Shown: positions 32,908 to 43,335 of the stretch, piece after piece
How positions within the stretch are numbered: position 1 is the stretch's first letter
How the letters are laid out: every line of letters begins with the position of its first letter
Assembly (NCBI GenBank): GCA_031769625.1
Contig: JAUIMM010000519.1
Location: 615,501-679,500, forward strand
Direction: 5' to 3'
DNA from: Taudactylus pleione
Taxonomy: Eukaryota; Chordata; Amphibia; Anura; Myobatrachidae
Length of the DNA stretch: 64,000 nt
Notes under the pieces: model-generated
The model's input: only the letters and a program-made list of their open reading frames with translations
Told to the model about the DNA's origin: nothing
Databases searched by the model: none
Program-made: the position numbers and the translations under genes

Positions 32908-33803
32908 GGGCCTGATCCAGCAAGGATCGCAATTGCAAAGCTGCATGCAGGCTATAGATATATGATGTATGCACGCAGGCTATAGATATGATGTATGCAC
33001 GCAGGCTATAGATATATGATGTATGCACGCAGGCAGCTTTGCAATTGCGATCTTTGCAGATATGGTAATACAGCAGGAGGTATCACGTCCCCTGTGCATT
33101 ACTTATCCGAGCTGCGTTGTCCAACGCAGCATCGGATAATATGCTTAACATCGGGCTGCTAAGGTTACCCATGGGGTCATGCAGATAATCGGCGCAGTTG
33201 AGAGGAAATCTCCGTCAGCCGATGGACATCCTGGCTTCTTCCCTCCCCCCCAACGGCGGCAACACCCCTCCATTTCAGGAAACGGACGCCGTCGCTGCCC
33301 ACTCCCCGCCCACAAAGGGCAGCAGACTGTCAATCACTGACAGTCTGCTGCCAGTCTGCGAGCGGTATTGTATGCATCTGCGCAGAACGGGTCATGTGCT
33401 CGGGAATCTGCATTCAGCAGTGCACTAGCAGGAATCGGTATGAGATGCCAGCGCTCTGGATCCCGGGTGTTAGAATCCCGACGCCGGCATCCCAAAACGG
33501 TTAACACACCGACACTTGTTGGTCGGTATGCTAACCCTCTCCCTAGCCTATCCCTAACACCCCCTCTTTGGTACCTAACCCTCCCCTCCTAGTGCCTAAC
33601 CCTAACCTCCCCTTCCCCGGTGCCTAACCCTCCCCAACCCTAACCTTCCCTCTAGTGCCTAATCTTAACCCCCCCCCTAACACACTAATACTTACCTTAT
33701 CTGACCGGCGTTGGGATTTCAGCACCGGTAATAGGAGCGTCGGCATCGAGACCTCTGGGATACCAAACGCATACCCACTAGCGTGCACTGCTGAATCAGG
33801 ACC
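32908..33803. mobile_element. Harbinger-like element, TCT duplication, with nested repeats
   Basis: The ends GGGCCTGATCCAGCA and TGCTGAATCAGGACC are inverted repeats, flanked by TCT. It contains a 26-bp tandem (GCACGCAGGCTATAGATAT.. units, 32940-33035) and a nested GATCCCGGGTGTTAGAATCC family piece (about 33455-33780). From 33804 to 34556 a GGATTAGGATGG hAT-like end near 34150 is the only hint. Confidence 0.7.
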
Positions 33804-34556
33804 TCTGTATAAAACATCTATGAGTGCAATAACAGGTAACTAATCTTGAAAACATGGGGAAAAGGTACATGATCTAATAATGGTATACCTCTTATCCCTC
33901 ACCCTTTCCGCACATTTGTGCCATGCACAGTATGCTGTCACTTGTATCTTGTCTGTTCTACAACTTGCCTCTTTCCTTCTTCCCCTTTATCTCTTGTCTA
34001 GTCTCCTTGTCACTTGTCAGTCCTTGTCCTTGTCTTTTGCTTCTCACTTCTTTGGATCCAGCATTTACCTGTGCTGTCACTGTCCTTGTACCTTACCTAA
34101 ACCAACCCCAACACCATGCCTGCATCTCATCATCAGAAGTATTCACCTTCTGTCAGGGGTGGATTAGGATGGAAAACAATCACCGATTTCTGTACATGCA
34201 CTTCCGATGTTCACGTAGTTGAGCGAATATTTGCAACTGTGTAAAAGTGATGGGCGTTCCTGTGAGGTGACTGGTAGGTGGCTAGAAGTGAACGCAAAAA
34301 AGTCCATCTCATGTGCGTGTTAGGGGAGTGTCTTGGACGTGTCAGTGAAAGCAGCTGTGTACACAGATGCACAGCCACAGAGGCCATAGTCAGATGGAGA
34401 AACCACACCTGCCATAGGGCTGGTGCAAGTGTCGATGGTGCACCGATAGTATCATCTAATGAGCACTGGCGGTGTTACAGCGTGCAGAGACGCACATGTC
34501 TTAGTGCTTGCACATTCAGTCGCTGGCTATTGCACCAGGAAAAGGGCTGATACTAA

Positions 34557-35456
34557 TGTGATATCCCCGAGTTCGGGGAGAATCCCTTTTTAGTGTGTTT
34601 AGGGTATTGTTTAGAGTATAATACCTATTTATTTGCACATAATATATGTTTTACTATTATAAGGCTTTATTGTGTACATATGCTTGTGCCAAGTAAGGGT
34701 ATTTATATGCCATGTTTATATGCTGAGAACTGGCCATGTATTCCCCCGGGACTATGATTTGCCCCACTGCTATGGACTCCTGCTCATGGCGGGGTGCGGG
34801 ACAGGGGTCTCCCTACTGAACATGGAGGGGAATCTCCACTTGTCCCCAAGCCAGGAGCAGCAATTGGGCACACGGGACCGTCGGGAGGAGAACCGCCGCG
34901 AGCGTGAGACCCAGACGTAGGGTATATAAGGAGGTGCCCAACAAACGGTTGGGAGTCCCGAGGTGTTAGTGATGCAGAGCTACGTTAAGAGAGAACTTAC
35001 CTGAGTACGGAGATCAGCGACCGGACCGGAATGAGCGATATGCAGGAGGAAGCAGGAGTAGCGGGGACGGACTTCTCTGACGGACAGGAGAGAGGCGGGC
35101 TTGCTGGGGAAGGAGAAGGATCGGGGCGGCATCCGTATCTGGACCCAGTGCCGAGAGGGCCGGACTCGACAAAGGAGGCGAAGTCCCCCGGCGGAGTGAC
35201 AGTCTTCTCGGCATATGCAACTTCAGGAGAAGGTCTGTAATGACATCCAAAACAGCCTCACATTAATATTCCCAAGCCCAGCGGAGAATACACAAACTGC
35301 AGTCTAGTACTGATATTAGGCTAGAAAACTTCCCCTGCTACAACTCCGATATCAAGTGTAGCCAGTACAGCTATATAGTTATGGACTCCATAAAGAGACT
35401 AACACCTACAAGTACCTAAAATTGCCCTGCAGTTAGCGAGTGACAACAGAGACAGT
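34557..35456 (+). other. unclassified TATA-bearing segment, possible LTR
   Basis: The segment begins TGTGATATCCCCGAGTTCGG and contains GGGTATATAAGGAGGTGCC at about 34919-34937, followed by a GC-rich leader and a 69-codon acidic frame (35031-35240, MSDMQEEAGVAGTDFSD). Such a TATA box followed by a leader and a short start is common in LTRs. No second copy, polypurine tract or target duplication was found. A Harbinger-like element interrupts it on the right. Confidence 0.25.
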
Positions 35457-35996
35457 GGGCCTGATTCAGACCCACTCGCGAGCGGCTGTACGCTCGCAAG
35501 TGGGTCGATGGTCTGCACTGAGCATGCGCACGACGGAGGGAGCTCCGTCGTGCGCATGCGCCAGACACGACGAGCGAAGGACTTTCCTTCGCTCGTTGTT
35601 TCCGATCAAAGGGGGCGTGCTGTCAATGTTGATTGACAGCACGCCCCCTTTGGTGGGCGTGCCGGGGGCGTGCCTCCCTGACGGGGGCGTTCCCACGGGA
35701 ACGCCTCCCGTCAGAAGCCGGCCCACTGACATCACTAGTGATGTCAGTGGGAGTGATTTTGGCTCTGATAGAGCCAAAATCACTCCGGAGCTTGCGGTTG
35801 AAAACCTCAACCGCAGGCTCCGGCTCGCAATTTCGATGGTCACGACCATCGCGGCCATCAAAATGCACGCTCGTATAGCCTGTGGGTGGTGACCCACAGC
35901 TATACGAGCGTCCAGGAGGACGCTCCATGAAAAAGGAGCCCGGCCCTCATGCAGAGCGTGCGCTCTGCTCAGAGCGTACGGCTCTGAATGAGGGCC
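35457..35996. mobile_element. Harbinger-like element, 540 bp, AGT duplication
   Basis: GGGCCTGATTCAGACCC starts and GGCTCTGAATGAGGGCC ends the element, and AGT flanks both sides. Interior palindromes (GGGGGCGTGCTGTC, ACTGACATCACTAGTGATG) are as in 30578-31128. Open frames of about 150 codons on both strands are shadows of the palindromes. From 35997 to 37090 no feature is seen. Confidence 0.85.
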
Positions 35997-37090
35997 AGTG
36001 TCCCAAGTCTCCTATTAACCACCCTAAGTAACTGTCAACTGCTCCATCCAGTCTGTCTGGCACATCACCTATAGACAGGCGCCGGCACTTGTCACTGGAA
36101 GCTTAAATTACATCTTATACATTACTTTGCTCACAAGGATTATGTGGATCGAATCCGGATCTACATTATTTAAGTTGCTACAAAACCTATTGTACTTCAG
36201 TGTGAGGTTAATTGATAACAGTGCCATCCCCATAGACTCAGCATCGTTCCTATCTGACATTACGCAGGAAAAGTACAACTAGGTAGAGAAAGAAACTTAG
36301 CTGTGATTAGCGGCATACCTTCTTGTGAGTTTCAGCAATTGTAACAAAATATCCCTGCCTTATTGGCAATAGGAAGTAAGCATTGCCTCATTGAGCAGTG
36401 GAGCTTTGAGGAGAGGACAGTATAATAGCAGAGTATCAAATTTCATCAAAACCAGTGTGCACCACCTTTAAAGAAGAACTTGGCCAGCAATGTATGAACT
36501 ATTTTAGTTAAAATAGTCTATATTGTTTAGATAAATTGTAGGTTAGTTATATTAGGATCTGGTCCAATGTGTCTAAACTTGCCTAATATGCCATGATCTA
36601 ACTTGTTTTGTCTCTACAGACGCAAAATAAAAACTGTAATTTTTTGCTGTCAGTTATATGTAACAAACTGTGATCGTATTTATTAATGTAAGCTAAATGT
36701 TCATAAAGTATAAGTACCTTTGTTTCAGACTTGTTCTCTCTCATAAAAGTAGTTGTTAATAATAGCAAGCGTGTTGAAATACCAATTGCCTTATTACATT
36801 GCAAAAAGCACCAGAAACTGCATACCTCATCACAGGGGAAACATCAATAAATAGTGACTCTCAGTTTAGCTATAAGAAGAATTATCATCCCATACCGTTG
36901 AGGGTCTTACACTAGCATGTGCATATCATCACAGTCACGACTCCAGCAACACACGCAAATGCGGACGCAGCAGCGCAGACCTCTGAATCAGTAGTGATGT
37001 CACCATGAGCATTGTCCTCACTCGATAATGTCATGTTTATTTTTACACTGCAACTTAGAATTCAGCTTGGACACGCCCCTCTCAACTCTG

Positions 37091-37270
37091 AGGGATATAT
37101 TTTTACTAAATTGCAGGTTTACAAAAGTGGAGATGTTGCCAATAGCAACCAATCAGATTCTAGCTACCATTTTCTAGAAGCTACTAGATAAAATGATAAG
37201 TAGAATATGATTGGTTGCTATAGGCAACATCTCCACTTATGTAAATCCGCACTTTAGTAAATATACCCCT
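37091..37270. mobile_element. 180-bp hairpin MITE (TTTACTAAA type)
   Basis: AGGGATATATTTTTACTAAA on the left pairs with TTTAGTAAATATACCCCT on the right. The inner arms GTGGAGATGTTGCC and GGCAACATCTCCAC are perfect. A relative is at 58965-59112. Confidence 0.85.
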
Positions 37271-37449
37271 AAATCTATCTGCACATTTTAAATCTGCTTC
37301 ACCTACAGTGCCGATGTGCAAATGTGCAATTTGTTTTTGCTTTGACCCCAACTCTGAGTCAGCCCCTAAATCTCTGTATTACAGAGTCCTGATTGTTTCT
37401 GGGTGATCACATCAAATTAGGAGAGAGCTCAAACTTCCGGCACTTTAAT

Positions 37450-38129
37450 GGGTCTATTCATGAAAATCAGTTTTAAGGAGGAGTTGTTGTTTTTTTTTCC
37501 CAAGAGATCGCAACACTTCATTGCGATCTTTAGATACTTTTAGTAGTAATTCATAAAGACCTAACAGAGAAGCGATGGGAAGTGGAAAAAAGGGCATCAG
37601 GGATCAGTCTTCCCTGAGAACACTCCGGTCTTTTCGTGTTTTCTTTCTCTTTATAATCTCTGCGCATGCTCAGTTGAAATTTGTATGTTATTAGCAGCTA
37701 GCTGCTGCTGCCTGCTAGAGGCTTCTCTGTGCGCCTGCGTGGGATGATGTGCATTCACCTCAGGATCTGACCCGCTATTTCATTATGGGTGCTGGCATGC
37801 TGACGTGAGGAGAAGGCGGAGCAGGGACCGATGGGAGACCGGGGGGCGGATCCATCACTAGGGACTTCAGACAGCCATGGGCGAATGTTTTTACTCATCC
37901 TTCGCTTATTAGGAAAATGATTACAGCGAATCATTACCGCTTCTGTGACCCTTTACATTTACTTTTCTCCTGCTTCAGGAATCGCTGTCACCATACTACA
38001 CTATGGTGACGCGATACATGAATGAAGTAGGGGCAGCGCTGGAGAAACATCATGTTTTTCCATGCGTTACCCTCTCTATGAATAGCCGACAGCACAAAAC
38101 AGGGCTTTTCTCTGCTTTATGAATAGACC
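37450..38129. mobile_element. TIR DNA transposon, 680 bp
   Basis: GGGTCTATTCATGAAAATC and TTTATGAATAGACC are inverted ends. The interior holds GCGATCT and CTGCTTT blocks. A partial relative is at 19949-20298. No transposase. A related AGCCGGGTACACACTGAG element starts within 10 bp (38135-38395). Confidence 0.7.
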
Positions 38130-38966
38130 TCTAAAGCCGGGTACACACTGAGACGACCGGCAATCGTGACGATGTTCAGGGGGATCTGCCTTCACTTTGG
38201 ACATCGAATGATTGCCGGTACACACTGCCACGTTTAATGAAGGACTGAACAATCACCTGTTCCGTACTTCATTAATATGCGCAGCACATCACACCTGACA
38301 ACGACCCATGTGTCCGCAGGAGCGCGCATATCGTGCATACACACTGCACCATTTGTCCAAATGGGAACAACATCGCTCCAGGGTGTACCCAACATTTTAG
38401 ATGACACTGACAGCTAATTTGTAACTTTGTTCCTATGAGCATAAAGAATAAATGAAAGTAGCCTAAATAACTAGCATATTACACAGAAATAAACAGCCCT
38501 TTGGTGACTTTTATGCTGTTAAGGGTCATTTTGGGAAGTTTACAGATACGGATGCATATTAAAAGATTCTAACTACTTAAAAGGAAATTATTTATATAAT
38601 ATAGTATACACACCACAATCTTTACACGTAACATGCTGCTTAACTAAGATATATGCACATTGTTTATTTACCTCTTATCTGTATTTCATTTACCCAGTGA
38701 CACTGTAGGCAGCCATATAGGCTTACATATTCTTTGTTCTTGTCTACTGATTCCAAAACAGTACATGTGACATGGGAGATTGACTTATCTTCTGGGTTAG
38801 CGTGTAAGCTCAACCACTACAGTATATGCACTTACAATATAATAGTCAGCTGTAAGAAGTAAACAACAATCACATGACAATGTCTGTCTGCCAAGTGATG
38901 CAAATTATATTTTAGAATATATATGATTACTAATACAATTATTAGATTGACTCACCTATGCAGATA

Positions 38967-39356
38967 GGGGCGGATTCAGAGATGTACGCTAACCCGATGG
39001 TTAGCGCTCATGTCCGATTGTGCCCGTACTGCGCATGTGCTGTATGGGTCTGCAATCCCGCACATTGTCCGGCAGTAGACTGTCAGTGATTGGGCAGGAG
39101 GGGGCAGCGACATCCAACGTTTCCCAAAATAGAGGCGTGTCTCCTACGTTGAGAGGGAGGGAAGAGGCCAGGATCTCTGTCTGCTGACTCCATAGTCACT
39201 GACAGAGGATCACGTAGATGATCTGATGCTGCATCCAAGGACGCAGCTCGGATCAGTAATGCATGTAGGGGGCGTGACACCTCCTGCCGCATTACCATAA
39301 TAGTGCTATAGCAGCTGCTGCCATGTTAGCAGCTGCGATGAGGCTGAATCACCCCC
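38967..39356. mobile_element. TIR element 390 bp beside exon 6
   Basis: GGGGCGGATTCAGAGATG and GAGGCTGAATCACCCCC are imperfect inverted ends. It ends under 100 bp before the exon 6 acceptor. The preceding 38396-38966 is AT-rich intron with nothing else. Confidence 0.6.
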
Positions 39357-39452
39357 TTACTGCAAACTGGCATCATGAAATGAAAGACTAACAGGAGGCT
39401 GATTAATAAGAAGAAAGTAGTTTATTTCTCATTTCAGTTTGTATTAATGTAG

Positions 39453-39585
39453 ATATGGAACCATCTGCCGGAACATGAGATTTACCATCAGATAGGAGAC
39501 TACTATAGCAGGTGTACAATCGTTAAAGACATAGTGCGGCTGCATTCCATTACCCATCTGCAGAATCAGAACATGGAAACCCAGT
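39453..39585 (+). CDS. sel1l3: SEL1L3 exon (window exon 6)
   Basis: The acceptor is ...attaatgtag. An AG at 39436-39437 was rejected because its frame stops at once at TAG. The donor is GTAAGT after a split T. The exon encodes 44 codons from IWNHLPEHEIYHQIGDYYS to NQNMETQ, the linker between the LamG-like and Sel1 regions. The split codon T+GC gives Cys with the next exon. Confidence 0.88.
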
Positions 39586-40013
39586 GTAAGTACACTACAG
39601 ACAACTAGTACCAGTAACATGAAGTACATAGAACTATATCACCGTTTGCTCATGTATGTATTTATGGGTATCCGAATTAAAGATCAACAATGTGTCTAGA
39701 TAATCACTCAATGGGTCGACACCACATGGTCGACATACAATAGGTCGACAGGGACAAAAGGTCGACAGTTACAAAAGGTCAACTGACAAATGACCTACAG
39801 GGACAAATGGTCGACGCATGCTTTTTCATGATTTATTTTCAACAGGTTAGGCTGTGTAAGGGAATGGTTAGGGTTAGGCACTAGGGGGAGGGTTAAGGAT
39901 AGGCTAGGGTTAGATTTAGGCACTTGATGGAGGGTTAAGGGGCACATCCACTAGCAGACTGTGAAAAGACTGCACGATTATGACAGTCGTTTCACAGTCT
40001 GTGCTTTGCCTAC

Positions 40014-41089
40014 TGTCAGGGCTCACCCGGGGATCGGCTCCCGCTTACCGCGCCGCCGGCTTCCCCTGTCATCCTGGGTGGTCGGGCAGCTTGCGCGACG
40101 GCGGGGGAGAAGCTGAGCATTCTCCCCGCACGCAGTGGCTTCCTGGTGGGCTGGTGTCTGGCATCGCAAGTCCGGACATGGGCGCCGCCATGACAGTCGG
40201 CCCATGTGACTGTATCCTCCTTCCTGATTGGTCTGTGATCAGCTGATGCTGTGCACCTGTCTAAGGGTTCCCCTGGGTATATAACTGTTCCACAGGTTAC
40301 AGGAAGTTGCCTGAACAACGGTTGTCTCCTAGCGTGCCTTAGTGAGTTCCCGGTCCAGGTTCCTATTTTCCTTACAGCAGCAGTGTTACCATCTCTACCT
40401 GTGTGCCTTAACGTCTCTGGTGAATATCCGTGCAGCAGTGTTACCATCTCTACCTGTGTGCCTTAAACGTCTCTGGTGAATATCCGTGCAGCAGTGTTAC
40501 CATCTCTACCTGTGTGCCTTAACGTCTCTGGTGAATATCCGTGCAGCAGTGTTACCATCTCTACCTGTGTGCCTTAAACGTCTCTGGTGAATATCCGTGC
40601 AGCAGTGTTACCATCTCTACCTGTGTGCCTCTCGTCTCTGGTGAACATCCGTGCTATAGTGTATACCACCTCTACCTGTGTGCCTTCCATCTCTGGGGAA
40701 TTCTCAAGTAACCGTGGGTCGCTCTCCACTTGAAATCCTTATTGATATTTGATCCTCGTGTCAAGGTGTATTACTGTACGCTTAGGGCATTGCTTTGTGC
40801 CTAGCAGGCATAACCTCTCTGGGCCACGGGTGTTGTGTCTCTATCCCTGCAGGGCTTGGGTACCTGGTCAAAGGACCGCGACCTGCTCACGGGGTGCAGC
40901 TAAGCCCAAATCCCAATTGGAGGGGTCACTGGCGAACACCATCCTGTGGGTTAGATTCCGCACCTTTGCCCAGGTCTCGCCAACACTCAAGACCTGTGGA
41001 TGAGGAGAACATACATCCAGGCCCCTCGTCTCCGCTTCCTCCCCCAACTTAGGCCCACCACAGCCTCTACTCCAGTCTCAGACGTGACA
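40014..41089 (+). mobile_element. solo LTR, 1,076 bp, CCTAC duplication
   Basis: The segment starts TGTCAGGGCTCACCCGG and ends GACGTGACA (TG...CA). CCTAC is duplicated at 40009-40013 and 41090-41094. Order and motifs parallel the neighbouring LTR: CGGCTTCCCCTG, CATGGGCGCCGCCATGACAG, a TATATAA box near 40277, GGACCGCGACCTGCTCAC and TCCCAATTGGAGGGGTCACTGG. No internal region is present, so it is the product of LTR-LTR recombination. It carries a private 55-bp tandem expansion downstream of the TATA box. Short + frames here are not genes. Confidence 0.88.
40376..40695. repeat. 55/56-bp tandem repeat in the solo LTR, about 6 copies
   Basis: The unit is CAGCAGTGTTACCATCTCTA, CCTGTGTGCCTTAACGTCTC, TGGTGAATATCCGTG. 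The first four copies alternate TTAACG and TTAAACG (55 and 56 bp), giving a higher-order 111-bp unit; the last copies are diverged. Confidence 0.95.
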
Positions 41090-41128
41090 CCTACACTGAA
41101 CGATCAGTCGCTCAGCGTAGGCACCCTC

Positions 41129-42392
41129 TGTCAGGGTTCAGTCTAGGATCGGCCTCTCTCACCTCCTTGCCGGCTTCCCCTGACTTCCTTGCGGTCAGAC
41201 GTCTGGTGCAGTGATGGATGTGGGCTGAGTATTCTGCCTTAGGTGCTTTTTGCGAGCTTCCATGGTCGGCTGTGTGTGCTGGGGATCGGAGTTCCCATCA
41301 TGGGCGCCGCCATGACAGTTCCTCTCATGTGACAGTACTCCTAACCTATGGTAGCATGATTTCAGTCAGCTGATGCTGTGCTCCAGTAATCTGCTACCCC
41401 TGGGTATAAATCCGCCTCCAGAACTCCAGGAAGACGCTGTTCAACTTCGTTATTCCAAGTGCCTGTGTTACTCCAACTGTTGCTCTGTGCTTCAGCGTGT
41501 TGCTTTAGCCTGCTCACAGTTTCCCAGTTTCCTGTATTAGCTTCCATGCTAAACCTTACTCTGAGACTTTAGCTTTCTCACAGTACTTCAGTGTTTCATG
41601 TCCCTTCCCTGTGTGTCTTTGTATATGTGCTGCTAATTCTATTGCAGCTTTCCTGTGGCTATTACCCTGTATCACTGAAGTGTCAGATTACCTGCTGATA
41701 TTAATTAGCTCACAGCTGGACCCCCCAGCACATGTCTGTGTCAATCTGCTCTGTGTCTTGTCAGTGCAAATCTGCACTTGCAGTTAGCACTCTCCCAGTG
41801 TATGCCTATCTTCTCTATATGTCTTGTCTGTGCAATCTGCACCTGCATATATAATTATTCCCAGTATTTTGCCTTTGCCCAGTACCAGCATTTCTAGCTC
41901 TCCCAGTATTTGGCCTTTGTCCAGTACCACATTTCTAGCATTCCCAATATATTCCTTGAGTCTACTCTACTCTTGTATGTGCAATCCCCAGTATATGTTT
42001 GTGCTTTCCTGCATATTTAGCAAACTCCAGTACCTGCCTGTGTCCACATCTCCCTGAGCTGCTGAGCTAGTCAGCTCCTGGATTTCTTAGTGATTCTCAG
42101 TACATTCTCAGTAATCTCATGCAAGCCGGTGATCAGGATTTCTAATTGTGTTCCAGTGTTCTAGCAATAACTTAACGTAATATAGTTTCCGGTCTTCTGC
42201 CATTCCCAGGTACCTGTCCAGAGGGCCGCGACCTGCTCACCAAATCCCAATTGGAAGGGTCACTGGAGAAAACCACCAAAGTGAGTTAGACTCCGCGCCT
42301 CTGGGCAGGTCTGGCCAAACCTGGGTTCGGCCGCAAATAGGAGACCTAGCCACAGTCACTCCGATAGTCACCTGAACCCCCCGGCTCACCGT
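41129..42392 (+). repeat. 5' LTR, 1,264 bp
   Basis: The LTR starts TGTCAGGGTTCAGTC and ends GGCTCACCGT. A TATA box (TATAAAT, 41405-41411) lies in the usual U3 position. It differs from the 3' LTR by two indels: a missing 6 bp (ATATCC) and a missing 17 bp between CTGCTCAC and CAAATCCC, plus scattered single changes. A primer-binding site after it was not identified. Confidence 0.92.
41405..41411 (+). promoter_or_regulatory. TATA box of the 5' LTR
   Basis: GGGTATAAATCC. The same motif is at 46434-46440 in the 3' LTR, and TATATAA is at the matching place in the solo LTR. Confidence 0.65.
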
Positions 42393-42443
42393 CCTCCACA
42401 GAGGATCACTTTCACCAGATTGTGACAGTTTGAACAGCCTAAT

Positions 42444-43001
42444 ATGCAAGCCGCCGGGTTCCAGGTTGAAGCAGGTTTTCAGGATTTACTCTTTCATGTG
42501 TCTGCACATGAGACAGCTTTGCAATCCGTCAGACAGCAGCTGCAAGAACTCTCTAGCCAAATGATGGTTATTCATTCAGTTCTAGCTGCTTTGTCCCCAG
42601 ACACACCACAAGTTCCGCCAGTGAATTCTCCACAGTTTCGTTCCGAAGTTTCAATTACCCCTACAGATGAAAAATTTTCTAGTGAACCTCTCAAGTGTCC
42701 TCTGGTTCCCCAATTTCCTGATATTCGTGACCCTGAACCTTTCAAGAGTTTCTACTGGCTTCTAGAACAACTACAAAATCTCCGTCCCAAAATTTTTCAA
42801 GTTATTTCCAAGCTTTCTAGTGCTTCTCCTGACTTGACTAACAGCTTTTCCAAGCAAACTAAAGTAAAGCATCAAAGTTACCTGCGCCCTAAACTTACTG
42901 AGGTTGAACGTCAGCGACGCCGGGAACTGCATCTGTGTTTATATTGCGGTTATGACGATCACTTTCTTAAGGACTGTACTCCGCCCACTGAGAAGTGGTG
43001 A
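42444..43001 (+). CDS. Gag-like ORF with CCHC zinc knuckle, capsid part missing
   Basis: This is a 185-codon frame starting 51 bp after the 5' LTR. Residues about 15-50 form a likely amphipathic helix (AHETALQSVRQQLQELSSQM). A Pro/Ser-rich linker follows, then FPDIRDPEPFKSF, and a basic segment VERQRRRELHLCLYCGYDDH whose CLYC..H...C spacing (CX2CX4HX4C) is the nucleocapsid zinc knuckle of retroelement Gag. The ERQRRRE lead-in to the knuckle is typical of vertebrate Ty3/gypsy (sushi-like) Gag. The capsid core that should lie between linker and knuckle is absent, but a capsid-like segment occurs in the second ORF. Confidence 0.8.
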   Translation: MQAAGFQVEAGFQDLLFHVSAHETALQSVRQQLQELSSQMMVIHSVLAALSPDTPQVPPVNSPQFRSEVSITPTDEKFSSEPLKCPLVPQFPDIRDPEPFKSFYWLLEQLQNLRPKIFQVISKLSSASPDLTNSFSKQTKVKHQSYLRPKLTEVERQRRRELHLCLYCGYDDHFLKDCTPPTEKW

Positions 43002-43335
43002 CAAGTGTGTGACTCCTAATGTCTGCGTTTTCAGTTCTCCCCATCATCCATCAGTGATTCCCGTTTCTTCAGTTACAGATAAGGAGGTGATGTCCACTAA
43101 GCAAAAGAAAGTTCAAGTTTTCGATTGGGGCCTTGCTGCAAGATGCTTCAACCCTCGTCTAAGAAATATTGGGAGGATATTTCAACCTTCTAAAGTCAGG
43201 GACACTATTCCACTTCTACTGGTCACGGCCCAGATTCCATTTCCATCAGTCCCAGCCCGGATTCTGCCTGTTCTAGTCCCAGTCCGGATTCTGCTTTTCC
43301 CAATACGGGACTCCAGTCAGTAGCCAAGTTTCCCA

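Noticed and set aside
35440..35928. Open frames of about 150 codons on both strands
   Set aside because: They lie within a palindromic Harbinger-like MITE; overlapping open frames on both strands mirror the inverted repeats.
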